Assembly: GCA_958295765.1 (NCBI GenBank)
Contig: CATQHB010000002.1
Span: forward strand, 2,158,091 to 2,222,090
From: an uncultured Dehalococcoidia bacterium
Lineage (GTDB): Bacteria > Chloroflexota > Dehalococcoidia > Lucifugimonadales > UBA3495
Reading direction: 5' to 3'
Length of the DNA stretch: 64,000 nt
Shown here: piece by piece, positions 18,175-26,440 of the stretch
Position numbering within the stretch: the first letter of the stretch is position 1
Layout of the letters: each line of letters begins with the position of its first letter
Notes under the pieces: model-generated
Told to the model about the DNA's origin: nothing
The model's input: only the letters and a program-made list of their open reading frames with translations
Database searches by the model: none
Program-made: the position numbers and the translations under genes

Positions 18175-19221
18175 ATGACTACAGAAGTTCAAGGCGTAAC
18201 TTTTCGTTACACCCACACCATAGGCCGGGGTGAAGAGGCCGGGCCTGGCTTCAAGAACCCGGTTTCCCTGGCCCGGGGCGCGGATGACATTATTTACGTG
18301 GTCAGCCGGGCCTACGATTACCGGGCCGACTCCAAGCGGATAACCGTCTGCACCGTTGGCGAGGAATACATCGGCGAAATCGGCAACGGCGGCCGGCTGG
18401 GCGGCGACCTGATGGACACCGGGGAAAATGCCGCCGACGGTTCCCTGGTCTGGCCCACGTCCATCGCTCTCGACAGCGAAGAGAACCTGTATATAACCGA
18501 CGAATGGCTCAACCGGGTCGCCATCTTTTCCAAGGACGGCGACTGGCTGGGCGCCTGGGGCGCGGTAGGCGAGGGTGAGGGTGAGTTCAGCCAGCCCTCC
18601 GGCATCCACTTCGACGCCGACGACAATGTGTTTCTGGTGGATACCGGAAATCACCGGGTCCAGAAATACACCAAGGACGGCCGGTTTATCTCCCAGTTCG
18701 GCAGCTTCGGAACCGGCGACGGCGAACTTAATATGCCCTGGGGCATTGACCTGGACGCCGACGGCAACATCTACGTGGCCGACTGGCGCAATGACCGCAT
18801 CCAGAAGTTTGACCAGGACGGCAACTTCCTGATGAAGTTCGGCAGCCGCGGCTCCGGCAACGGAGAGTTCAAGCGCCCCACCGACGTAGCCGTGGACCAG
18901 GAAGGCATCATCTACGTCGCCGACTGGGACAATGACCGGGTGCAGGTCTTTGACGCCAACGGCTTGTTTATCGCCCTGATTACCGGCGACGCCACCCTGT
19001 CCCGGTGGGGCGAGACCAAGCTGGACGCCAACCCGGATATGCGCCTGCAACGGGAGATTGCCCAGGGCCTGGAACGGGAAAAGTTCCTGCGCGGCCCCAT
19101 CGGGGTGGAGGTTGACGAACAGGGTCGGCTCTTCATCGTCGATTCCCAGCGCAACCGGATCCAGATTTACCGGAAGCTCCAACCCTACTTCGTGGGGCTG
19201 TACGACGGCGCGCGGCTGTAA
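18175..19221 (+). CDS. NHL-repeat beta-propeller protein
   Basis: 348 residues made of six NHL-type blades, each with a pattern like DNVFLVDTGNHRVQKYTKDG or GNIYVADWRNDRIQKFDQDG. Such propellers act as binding scaffolds or as lactonase/peptidyl-glycine-lyase-like enzymes; no catalytic assignment is possible. No signal peptide. ATG at 18175 has gaggtgag immediately before it, so the longer upstream reading is not used. It follows the DUF1800/DUF1501 pair in the same direction and may belong to the same unit, though a hairpin lies between. Confidence 0.8.
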   Translation: MTTEVQGVTFRYTHTIGRGEEAGPGFKNPVSLARGADDIIYVVSRAYDYRADSKRITVCTVGEEYIGEIGNGGRLGGDLMDTGENAADGSLVWPTSIALDSEENLYITDEWLNRVAIFSKDGDWLGAWGAVGEGEGEFSQPSGIHFDADDNVFLVDTGNHRVQKYTKDGRFISQFGSFGTGDGELNMPWGIDLDADGNIYVADWRNDRIQKFDQDGNFLMKFGSRGSGNGEFKRPTDVAVDQEGIIYVADWDNDRVQVFDANGLFIALITGDATLSRWGETKLDANPDMRLQREIAQGLEREKFLRGPIGVEVDEQGRLFIVDSQRNRIQIYRKLQPYFVGLYDGARL

Positions 19222-19284
19222 GGCAGCGTTCTACCGGTTCCACGATACCGATACCGATTCCATCCCTGGAAATGGCAACAAAAG

Positions 19285-19323
19285 CACCCCTCAGCGCCGG
19301 CCTGAACTGCCGGCCGAGGGGTG
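19285..19323 (+). terminator. Hairpin after the NHL gene
   Basis: cacccctc pairs with gaggggtg and gccggc with gccggc, giving a 14-bp interrupted stem. It probably separates the NHL and acetyltransferase transcripts. Confidence 0.5.
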
Positions 19324-19346
19324 TAATGCTGTAGGGCGTAGGGGCA

Positions 19347-19943
19347 ATGTCTCAATATCCCCAATCTCTACCCCCGGATTTAACCCTGCAAGTCATCAGC
19401 GCCCCTGACTTGGCCCCCAGGATGCGGACCAGCATCCTGGACCTCTGCCACCGGGCTTACGGGGAAGACCTGGCGCATCTGTTTGACGCCTATACCGCCG
19501 ACGACCACGTGGTGGCCCGGCGGGGCGATACCCCGGTCAGCCACGCCATGACGGTTACCCGTTGGCTCCAAGCCGGGAACGGGCCTCTGCTGCGTACCGC
19601 CTACGTCGAACTGGTCGCCACCGCGCCGGAGTTTCAGGGCCGGGGCCTTGCCACCGCCGTTATGGAACGGCTGGGCCGGTCGATTGCCGAAGCCGGCTAC
19701 GCCCTGGGCGGCCTCTGCCCGGCGGATACCCAGCTGTACGGCCGGTTGGGTTGGGAATACTGGCAAGGGCCGCTGTTTATCCGCCCGCCCAAGCCACAGG
19801 AACCGGAACAAGAACCGCCGCCGTCCGCCCTGATTCCTACCCCTGAGGAACGGGTGATGATTCTCCGCTTGCCCCATACCCCGCCGCTGGACTTGACCCA
19901 GCCCCTTTCCGCCGAGTGGCGGGGCGGGGGAGAGCTTTGGTAG
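19347..19943 (+). CDS. GNAT acetyltransferase resembling aminoglycoside AAC(2')-I
   Basis: 198 residues. The acetyl-CoA motif A reads VELVATAPEFQGRGLATAVMERL (Q/RxxGxG/A type), followed by GALGGL-like and LYGRLGWEYWQGPLF. The C-terminal pattern (...VMILRLP, LDLTQPLSAEWRGGGELW) matches, from memory, the distinctive end of mycobacterial AAC(2')-I enzymes (LD...CDWRxGDVW). An aminoglycoside 2'-N-acetyltransferase fold is therefore likely, but the physiological substrate may be something else. Residues about 150-168 form a Pro/Glu-rich insert absent from the standard enzymes. Confidence 0.68.
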   Translation: MSQYPQSLPPDLTLQVISAPDLAPRMRTSILDLCHRAYGEDLAHLFDAYTADDHVVARRGDTPVSHAMTVTRWLQAGNGPLLRTAYVELVATAPEFQGRGLATAVMERLGRSIAEAGYALGGLCPADTQLYGRLGWEYWQGPLFIRPPKPQEPEQEPPPSALIPTPEERVMILRLPHTPPLDLTQPLSAEWRGGGELW

Positions 19944-19980
19944 GGGCGGCGGGCAGCGAGAACCGAACAACGTATAACCG

Positions 19981-20440
19981 CTCATCCTGAGCTTGTCGAA
20001 GGATGGATAGGTGGTTCGACAGGCTCACCATGAGCGGTTACAGGGTGTTGAAAATACCGCTCATCCTGAGCTTGTCGAAGGATGGATAAATGGTTCGACA
20101 GGCTCACCATGAGCGGTTATAGGGGCTTGAGAATACCGCTCATCCTGAACTTGTCGAAGGATCGGGGGATGGTTCGACAAGCTCACCATGAGCGGTTATA
20201 GAGTGTTGAGAATACCCCTCATCCTGAGCTTGTCGAAGGATGGGGGGATGGTTCGACAAGCTCACCATGAGCGGTTATAGAGTGTTGAGAATACCCCTCA
20301 TCCTGAGCTTGTCGAAGGATGGGGGGATGGTTCGACCGGCTCACCATGAGCGGTTACAGGGTGTTGATAATACCGCTCATCCTGAGCTTGTCGAAGGATG
20401 GATAGGTGGTTCGACCGGCTCACCATGAGCGGTTATAGGG
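19981..20440. repeat. Tandem array of six 79-bp R3 units
   Basis: Units start at 19981, 20060, 20139, 20218, 20297 and 20376, an exact 79-base period. Each has ctcatcctgagcttgtcg facing ggctcaccatgagcggtta, plus a tail like gggtgttgagaatacc. Units differ by a few substitutions only. It fills the gap between the acetyltransferase and the next gene; nothing codes here. Confidence 0.9.
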
Positions 20441-20489
20441 CCACCATGAGCGGGGGTTACAAGCTCACTATAAGCGGTTGCCCTGAGGG

Positions 20490-22316
20490 TCAGGTGGCGT
20501 CGGTCTGCTGGTGCTGGCCGATGTAGCCGACGATGACGCGCCGCCGTTCCCGGTCCCAGTGAAAGGCAATCCGAATGGTATTGGTCGGGTCTTTGCTGTT
20601 GCCCCGGCCGATATGCTCTTCCAGCCGGTAAAAGTTTCCGTCAACTTTGGTCTGGTAGTGGTTCAGGTATTGCCCCATAGTAACGTCGCTTTGATTGCTG
20701 ACGTACTTCCAGCGACAGACTTCGTAGAGGGATTCGTCCAGCTTGGGGACGCTGATTTCCCCGGTGCGCGACCGGTAATAGGTGGTCGCCAGCCATTCCA
20801 GGGCCTCCAGGACCGACTTGGGGTCGTTGAAGGGGTTGTTCTTGTTCACCCAGGATCGGGCGTTGAGTTGAAACAGCAGCTCAACGGGAAACTTTTTCTC
20901 GGCCAGCTTGACGGCATCGACGACGTTCTGCGGTTCGCTGACCTCTTGAGCCGCCGCATCCCCGGCCGGGTCTTTGTGGGCGCTCATATAAGTGCTGCGC
21001 CAATACTCGGCGCTTTCCTTGCTGGAGTGCAACTCCGCCTTCGCGTTTTCCAGTTCATCCCGAACCGCTTGCATATCGGCCAGGAGGGAGGCGTTTTCCT
21101 CCAGGACAACGGCGACTTCCGGCCCGGTGGGGGCCGGCGCCGCAGCCGGGGCGTCCGGCGCCATATCTGGCTCCCGGGCCGCCACCGGGGCCTCGGGAAT
21201 CACCACCACCGGCTCGGCATCATCCTCAGCAACTTCGGCAACCCCGTCAACCTCGACTACTTCAACGCCCTCGGCAGCCTCAGCAACTTCGGCGACAGTA
21301 TCCGGCGCCGGGGCCTCCACCTCTTCCGGCACCAGGGAACCGGACAGGAACCGCTCCATCTCCCCCAAGGCGGCGATTATTTCCGTTTCCAACTCGGCCC
21401 GCCGGCTGGCCCGCATATATTCTTCGCTGCGTACCGGGGCCTGGTCGCGGATGAGACGGTACTCGGACAGCAGGGACTCCAGCAGGGTCGCCTGCTCCAG
21501 GCCCCGGGCGGCCAGGGACGGGGGGACGGCGGCGGGAGCGGCCCACAACTCAACGTCCCGTTCCAGGTAGGTCAACTCCTCGGAAAACTGCTGCCGGATG
21601 CTGGTAACTTTCGCTTTCAGGATGTTGACGGCTATCTGAACGCGCTGCTTTTCTTTCGCCGCCACCAGTTCCAACACGACGGCGGCAAACTCCCGCGCCC
21701 GCTCCCATTGGGGCGCGTCCGCCGGCAATACCCGCAGCAGTTCCCGCCACTGGTCAAAGTCCACGCCGTAGGATGCGCTTTCCGCCACGGACGCCGGCAG
21801 GGGTATTTTCCCGGAGACGTACCACAGCATCAGCCCCACGTCATCCCGGTCGAACTCATCGTGTTCGGCCAGGAGTTGGTCCCGGTTGGCCTCCCAGTCT
21901 TTGGTATCCCAAATGTCCCGGAAACAGCCCTCTTTGCGGTCCGGGCCGTAGGTCGGCTCATCATTCTCCTGCAAGCGCTGAACTACGACCTCGTAAAGGT
22001 CGGTCCGGGAACTGGTCCAAATCCGCAGGATGGCCCCGACCAATTCATCCGAATCCTGCATTTTGCGGAGCACCGGCATGTGCAGGTGGTGGGAGGGCGC
22101 GGTAGGCACCGCTTGCGGCCGGAACCCGCCGGGCACGCGCACGCCGCTGTTCCGGATTGCCGTATCCAGGGCGCGTTTCATTTCGGCGGAAACCTGCTCC
22201 CGGGCATCCAGGGCATGGCGCACCACCCCGGCCACGTAATCCTCCCGCATCCACTCCTGGGCCGCCAACGGGAAAGATGACAGTCTTGGCGGCGCCGCCG
22301 GGGTCTGGCTTACCAT
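20490..22316 (-). CDS. Large coiled-coil protein with conserved C-terminal domain, unknown function
   Basis: 608 residues, soluble. The first 330 residues are mainly helical with a conserved-looking FDRDDVGLMLWYVSG and EKQRVQIAVNILKAKVTSIRQ. A Val/Glu/Ala/Pro linker (about 330-410) is followed by a short coiled coil (LLADMQAVRDELENAKAEL). The last 140 residues form a compact domain ending DPTNTIRIAFHWD...VIVGYIGQH; this TIRIxFxWD...VIGxIGxH ending recalls small domains seen at the C-termini of several uncharacterised bacterial proteins, possibly RelE-like in topology, but that is only a guess. ATG at 22316 follows gaggaggaatttt. Confidence 0.65.
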   Translation of the reverse strand: MVSQTPAAPPRLSSFPLAAQEWMREDYVAGVVRHALDAREQVSAEMKRALDTAIRNSGVRVPGGFRPQAVPTAPSHHLHMPVLRKMQDSDELVGAILRIWTSSRTDLYEVVVQRLQENDEPTYGPDRKEGCFRDIWDTKDWEANRDQLLAEHDEFDRDDVGLMLWYVSGKIPLPASVAESASYGVDFDQWRELLRVLPADAPQWERAREFAAVVLELVAAKEKQRVQIAVNILKAKVTSIRQQFSEELTYLERDVELWAAPAAVPPSLAARGLEQATLLESLLSEYRLIRDQAPVRSEEYMRASRRAELETEIIAALGEMERFLSGSLVPEEVEAPAPDTVAEVAEAAEGVEVVEVDGVAEVAEDDAEPVVVIPEAPVAAREPDMAPDAPAAAPAPTGPEVAVVLEENASLLADMQAVRDELENAKAELHSSKESAEYWRSTYMSAHKDPAGDAAAQEVSEPQNVVDAVKLAEKKFPVELLFQLNARSWVNKNNPFNDPKSVLEALEWLATTYYRSRTGEISVPKLDESLYEVCRWKYVSNQSDVTMGQYLNHYQTKVDGNFYRLEEHIGRGNSKDPTNTIRIAFHWDRERRRVIVGYIGQHQQTDAT

Positions 22317-22415
22317 GGCAAAATTCCTCCTCATCAGCTTGTCCTGAGTAGTATGCGGGGCAACCCGGTTATGCTAATCAGTTTACCATAAATCGCCTTG
22401 CGCCGGCCCAACATT

Positions 22416-22444
22416 TTGACAGGAGAATACCGCCCCTTTATCAT
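22416..22444 (+). promoter_or_regulatory. Strong sigma70 promoter
   Basis: TTGACA at 22416-22421, exactly 17 bases, then TATCAT at 22439-22444, 66 bases before the small gene at 22511. Confidence 0.6.
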
Positions 22445-22510
22445 TGTTACCGTTACCGGCGTTACCGTTATCGGAGCCGGCGGGGATACGTTGCTGGAGG
22501 GAGCCGTAAA

Positions 22511-22837
22511 GTGGCGATAGAGCGGCAGCAAATGGACATACTGGTGATTACCGTAGTGTTGTCCAACGGCCTGACTTTCGACCATCGTTATGCCATCGGC
22601 AACGTCAGGAATCGGGATGAGTTTGAGTTGCTGGTGGACTCGGCGCTGCGCCAGCCGCATGAGGCATTGATGGGCCTCAGCCGGGCCAGGGCCTTTGTCC
22701 TGAACAATCCGTGGGGCATTTACAACGTCAGCCACGTAATGGGGTTGAGAATCCGGGGGGAAGGCTCGGCCCAGGCCCAGCGGTTGGCCGACCACGTTCA
22801 CGAAATGGGATTCCTGGCCCGGGACCGGCGCGTTTAA
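22511..22837 (+). CDS. Small conserved-looking protein, unrecognised
   Basis: 108 residues beginning (GTG) MAIERQQMDILVITVVLSNGL, with alternating strands then helices (RDEFELLVDSALRQPHEAL). It ends with basic LARDRRV. No family recognised. ctggagggagccg lies at good spacing before the GTG; ATG at 22532 is an alternative. A clear promoter lies upstream. The luciferase-like gene follows 47 bases later and may be co-transcribed. Confidence 0.6.
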   Translation: MAIERQQMDILVITVVLSNGLTFDHRYAIGNVRNRDEFELLVDSALRQPHEALMGLSRARAFVLNNPWGIYNVSHVMGLRIRGEGSAQAQRLADHVHEMGFLARDRRV

Positions 22838-22884
22838 GCAATGACGTTGATTACCGGCGTTTCACCGGCCGGGTATGGTTTGGA

Positions 22885-23916
22885 ATGGAAAATAGCCGAC
22901 TGAAAATCAGTATTCTGGACCAAAGCCCGGTGGCCGAGGGGGAGACCGCCGCCGTTGCCCTGCGGCATACTATTGAGCTGGCGCAGCGGGCCGAGGCGTG
23001 GGGCTACCACCGCTTTTGGGTGGCCGAGCATCACGGCTCCAACCGGAATATGGGTTCCTCGCCGGAAGTGCTGATGTCCCATCTGCTGGCCCGAACTGAC
23101 CGCATCCGCATTGGTTCCGGCGGGGTGATGCTCCAGCACTACAGCCCCTACAAGGTGGCGGAAAACTTCAACGTCCTGGCTGCCCTGGCCCCGGGCCGGG
23201 TTGACTTGGGCATTGGCCGGGGGCCGGGCGGGATGCCCCGCTCGACTCAAGCCCTGCGGCCCCATCCCCAACCGGCGGCCGGCAGCCCGTCCCCAGATGA
23301 GAAACTGGTAGAACTGCAACGGTTTCTCCACAACCGCCTGGAACCGGGCCACCCCTACCAGGGGTTGACGGCAAACCCGCTGCCGCCTCAGCCGGCCGAC
23401 TTGTTTCTCCTCGGCGCCACCGCCGACAGCGCTGAACTAGCCGCTGAGTTGGCCCTGCCCTACGTCTTTGCCCTCTTTCTCAACGGAGACATAGGGGAAA
23501 TGCGGCGGGCGGTTGACGCCTATCACCGGGAGTTCAACCAGTCTAACGGGGCAATGCCCCAAGCAATGCTGGCCCTGCCGGTGATTGTGGCCGATACCGA
23601 CGGGGAGGCCGGGGGGTATGCCGGGGAAATCCAGATAGTGCGGATTACCCTGGAGAGCGGGCGCACCTTTACCGTCTTTTCCACCGAGGCCGCCGCCGAG
23701 TTTGGCCGCCAGACCGGGGAAAACTTTACTTACCAGATACAACCGGCCAACGTCATTCACGGGTCGCCGGCCAACGTCGCCGCCCGGCTGCTGGCCCTGG
23801 CGCGGGAATACCAGGTTGACGAAGTGTTTGCGGTAACCGCCCTTCAGGACTTCCAAAAAAGGCTGCACTCCTACCAACTGTTAAGTGGGGCAATGCGGCT
23901 GCGGCCCGATAATTAA
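22885..23916 (+). CDS. LLM-class oxidoreductase, MsnO8-like subgroup
   Basis: 343 residues. LKISILDQSPVAEGETAAVAL, then RAEAWGYHRFWVAEHHGSN and VDLGIGRGPGG, are the signature of the luciferase-family oxidoreductase group 1 (MsnO8-like). These are FMN/FMNH2-dependent TIM-barrel enzymes of mostly unknown substrate. The C-terminal VDEVFAVTALQDFQKRLHSYQLL also matches that subgroup. ATG at 22885 has only a weak ribosome site, consistent with coupling to the small gene upstream. Confidence 0.82.
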   Translation: MENSRLKISILDQSPVAEGETAAVALRHTIELAQRAEAWGYHRFWVAEHHGSNRNMGSSPEVLMSHLLARTDRIRIGSGGVMLQHYSPYKVAENFNVLAALAPGRVDLGIGRGPGGMPRSTQALRPHPQPAAGSPSPDEKLVELQRFLHNRLEPGHPYQGLTANPLPPQPADLFLLGATADSAELAAELALPYVFALFLNGDIGEMRRAVDAYHREFNQSNGAMPQAMLALPVIVADTDGEAGGYAGEIQIVRITLESGRTFTVFSTEAAAEFGRQTGENFTYQIQPANVIHGSPANVAARLLALAREYQVDEVFAVTALQDFQKRLHSYQLLSGAMRLRPDN

Positions 23917-23963
23917 GGGCAAACCGGCGGGTATTTTCAATGGATGTTGGTATTATCACCAAC

Positions 23964-24060
23964 CCGTCGTTCCGGCGAAAGCCGGAATCCAGGAAATCCC
24001 CGGGGAAAGAGCGTGCCGGCTATCGAAAGTTCTGGATTCCGGCTTTCGCCGGAACGACGG
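23964..24060. repeat. R1 palindromic repeat
   Basis: 97-bp copy with intact 28-bp arms. Confidence 0.85.
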
Positions 24061-24141
24061 TGTTATAACCGGAATGACGGTTACTTGGGTTGCCCGGTCT
24101 CGGAGACCGGGACGGTTGCAAAGTCTCATCAATGATAAAAT

Positions 24142-24201
24142 CCGCTCATGGTGAGCCTGTCGAACCACCACCCCATCCTCCGACAAGCTCAGGATGAGCG
24201 G
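24142..24201. repeat. R3 repeat
   Basis: ccgctcatggtgagcctgtc facing cgacaagctcaggatgagcg; 104 bases upstream of a second copy. Confidence 0.75.
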
Positions 24202-24245
24202 TAATCAAGGTGAGCGATAAAAGGAATACCAACATCCTACCCACC

Positions 24246-24305
24246 CCGCTCATGGTGAGCCTGTCGAACCACCAACCCATCCTCCGACAAGCTCAGGATG
24301 AACGG
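24246..24305. repeat. R3 repeat
   Basis: Second copy, also followed by the same aatcaaggt.agcgataaaa tail, so this pair is a tandem duplication. Confidence 0.75.
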
Positions 24306-24352
24306 TAATCAAGGTAAGCGATAAAAGAAATACTAGCCACCAGTGAGGACGT

Positions 24353-25690
24353 ATGACAAATCAGCGTAAACTGCGCTTGGGCGCCTTCTTTTCCGGCACT
24401 GGCAGCAATATGGCCTCCTGGCGGCACCGGGAGGCGGTGCCTGACGGCCCCATTAACCTGCAATACTACCGGGAACTGACCCGCAAAGCCGAGGCGTCCA
24501 AGCTGGACTTCGTCTTTTTCGGCGACGGCCTCTACATCAGCGAAAAGTCGCACCCCATTTTCCTCAACCGCTTTGAGCCGCTGACCCTGCTGGCGGCGCT
24601 GGCGATGGACACTACTCACATCGGGCTGGCGGCGACCCTTTCCACCACGTACAGCGAACCCTTTACCGTGGCCCGCCAGTTCGCCTCCATTGACCACATC
24701 AGCAACGGGCGGGCCGGCTGGAACATCGTAACCTCTCCCCTGGAAGGCTCGGCGCTGAACTACAGCCGCCCGGAACACCCGGCCCACGACCTGCGCTATG
24801 CGATGGCCGACGAGTTCCTGGAAGTTACCAAGGGTCTGTGGGATTCCTGGGAGGATGACGCCTTTCTTTTCGATAAGGAAAAGGGCGCCTTTTTCGACCC
24901 TGACAAGATGCACCGGGTCAACTACCAGGGCGAGTTTTACGCGGTAACCGGGCCGCTGAACATCTCCCGTTCCCGCCAGGGCCGGCCGGTGCTGATTCAG
25001 GCCGGTTCCTCGGAGGCCGGGCGGACTTTCGCGGCGCGCCACGCCGACGTTATTTTTACCGGCCAGCCCTCTCTGGAGGCGTCTAAACAGTTCTATGACG
25101 ACGTGAAGGGACGCGCGGCGGCGCAGGGCCGCAATCCGGGGGAGATTCTGATTCTCCCCGGCTGTTCGCCCATTGTGGGGACTAGCCCGGAGCAGGCCGA
25201 GGAAAAGTACCGGGAGGTTGCCGGCCTGGTGGTGATTGAGGATGCCCTGAACTATCTGGGCCGGTATTTCAACGACCTGGACTTTACCCGGTTTCCCCTG
25301 GACGAACCCTTCCCCGACCTGGGCGATTTTGGGCGCAACGGCTGGGAAAGCGCCACCGACCGGCTGAAACAACTGGCCCGGGAGGAGAACCTGACCCTGC
25401 GCCAGTTGGCCCTGCGCACCACCACGCCGCGCCACCAGTTCATCGGGACGCCCAGCCAGGTGGCGGATACGATGCAGGCGTGGTTTGAGGCCGGGGCCGC
25501 CGACGGGTTTATGGTGAACAACGCCGTGCTGCCCGCCGGATTCCACGACTTTATTGACCTGGTGCTGCCCCTACTGAAGGAACGGGGCCTGTTCCGCACC
25601 GAGTACGAGGCCACCACCCTCCACGGCAACCTGGGCCTGCCCATCCCCGCCAACCGCTACACGGCGGCGCGGGGGGTTGAGCGGGGATAA
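24353..25690 (+). CDS. NtaA/SnaA/DszA family FMNH2-dependent monooxygenase
   Basis: 445 residues, the usual length for this luciferase-like subgroup (nitrilotriacetate monooxygenase A, DszA, pristinamycin SnaA). Typical stretches: [61 protein letters not shown] and [23 protein letters not shown]. Such enzymes need FMNH2 from a separate reductase, which is not seen nearby. The substrate is not predictable; relatives attack sulfones, aminopolycarboxylates and alkanes. Ribosome site gaggacgt. Confidence 0.85.
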   Translation: MTNQRKLRLGAFFSGTGSNMASWRHREAVPDGPINLQYYRELTRKAEASKLDFVFFGDGLYISEKSHPIFLNRFEPLTLLAALAMDTTHIGLAATLSTTYSEPFTVARQFASIDHISNGRAGWNIVTSPLEGSALNYSRPEHPAHDLRYAMADEFLEVTKGLWDSWEDDAFLFDKEKGAFFDPDKMHRVNYQGEFYAVTGPLNISRSRQGRPVLIQAGSSEAGRTFAARHADVIFTGQPSLEASKQFYDDVKGRAAAQGRNPGEILILPGCSPIVGTSPEQAEEKYREVAGLVVIEDALNYLGRYFNDLDFTRFPLDEPFPDLGDFGRNGWESATDRLKQLAREENLTLRQLALRTTTPRHQFIGTPSQVADTMQAWFEAGAADGFMVNNAVLPAGFHDFIDLVLPLLKERGLFRTEYEATTLHGNLGLPIPANRYTAARGVERG

Positions 25691-25767
25691 GGGCGGGTAA
25701 GGGCGGTTCGACAAGCTCACCATGAGCGGGTTGCGGACTTTACACCAGCCCGGTAGATGGTTGGCCG

Positions 25768-25885
25768 GTAGGGGCGGGTTTGTAACCCGCCCTGGCTCGG
25801 GTGCAAGAAAGGTCAGACCGGGCATACTCGGTTTCCGGTATGTCCTTGCCATTGAACGCCGGGCGGGTTTGAAACCCGCCCCTAC
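25768..25885. repeat. R2 palindromic repeat
   Basis: 118-bp R2 copy; an R3 half copy lies just before it at 25703-25731. Confidence 0.75.
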
Positions 25886-25992
25886 CCGGATGATGATGCC
25901 AAACAAATGCAGGGAATACCGGCAAAGTGGCCTGATTTGGCCGCCCCGCTCATCCTGAGCCGGTCGAAGTAGGAAGGCAATCGTATCTAAAA

Positions 25993-26089
25993 CCGTCGTT
26001 CCGGCGAAAGCCGGAATCCAGAAACCTCCGTAGCCGGCACGCTCTTTTCCCGGGGATTTCCTGGATTCCGGCTTTCGCCGGAACGACGG
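25993..26089. repeat. R1 palindromic repeat
   Basis: 97-bp copy, followed by the recurring gttgcttgggttgc flank and R3 half copies at 25947-25970 and 26139-26166. Confidence 0.85.
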
Positions 26090-26262
26090 TTGCTTGGGTT
26101 GCATCGGTTAAGCGTGATTGCCCTGGACGGCTACGGCGGGATGGTTCGACAGGCTCACCATGAGCGGATTGTTGACTTGGCGCCAGCCTTGACTTGGAAT
26201 CAGGTATCCTCAACATTTGTTGGTATTCCCTAACCGTACCGGCCCCAGCGGATGGTTGGCCG

Positions 26263-26384
26263 GTAGGGGCGGGTTTGTAACCCGCCCTGGCTCAGGGCGT
26301 AGGAAACGGTCAACTATGGCCCACCCCTTTACCGGTATTACCTTGCCGTTGAGAACGCCGGGCAGGTTATAAACCCGCCCCTGC
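26263..26384. repeat. R2 palindromic repeat
   Basis: 122-bp R2 copy with a slightly changed last arm (cccctgc). It completes the repeat-only gap 25691-26440. Confidence 0.7.
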
Positions 26385-26440
26385 GTCAATAATGATAATG
26401 CCAAGAAACAGCGCAGCCGGTTGACGGCTGCCGGTTCCGC

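Noticed and set aside
17776-19182. 468-codon frame antisense to DUF1501 and NHL genes
   Set aside because: It spans two unrelated genes and an intergenic hairpin, and shows no domain of its own.
19981-20440. CRISPR array
   Set aside because: Units repeat as a whole with no variable spacers, each is a palindrome, and no cas genes are near.
20511-22280. 589-codon open frame antisense to the coiled-coil gene
   Set aside because: Pro/Gly/Arg/His-rich shadow frame without domain; the minus strand has an excellent ribosome site and coherent protein.
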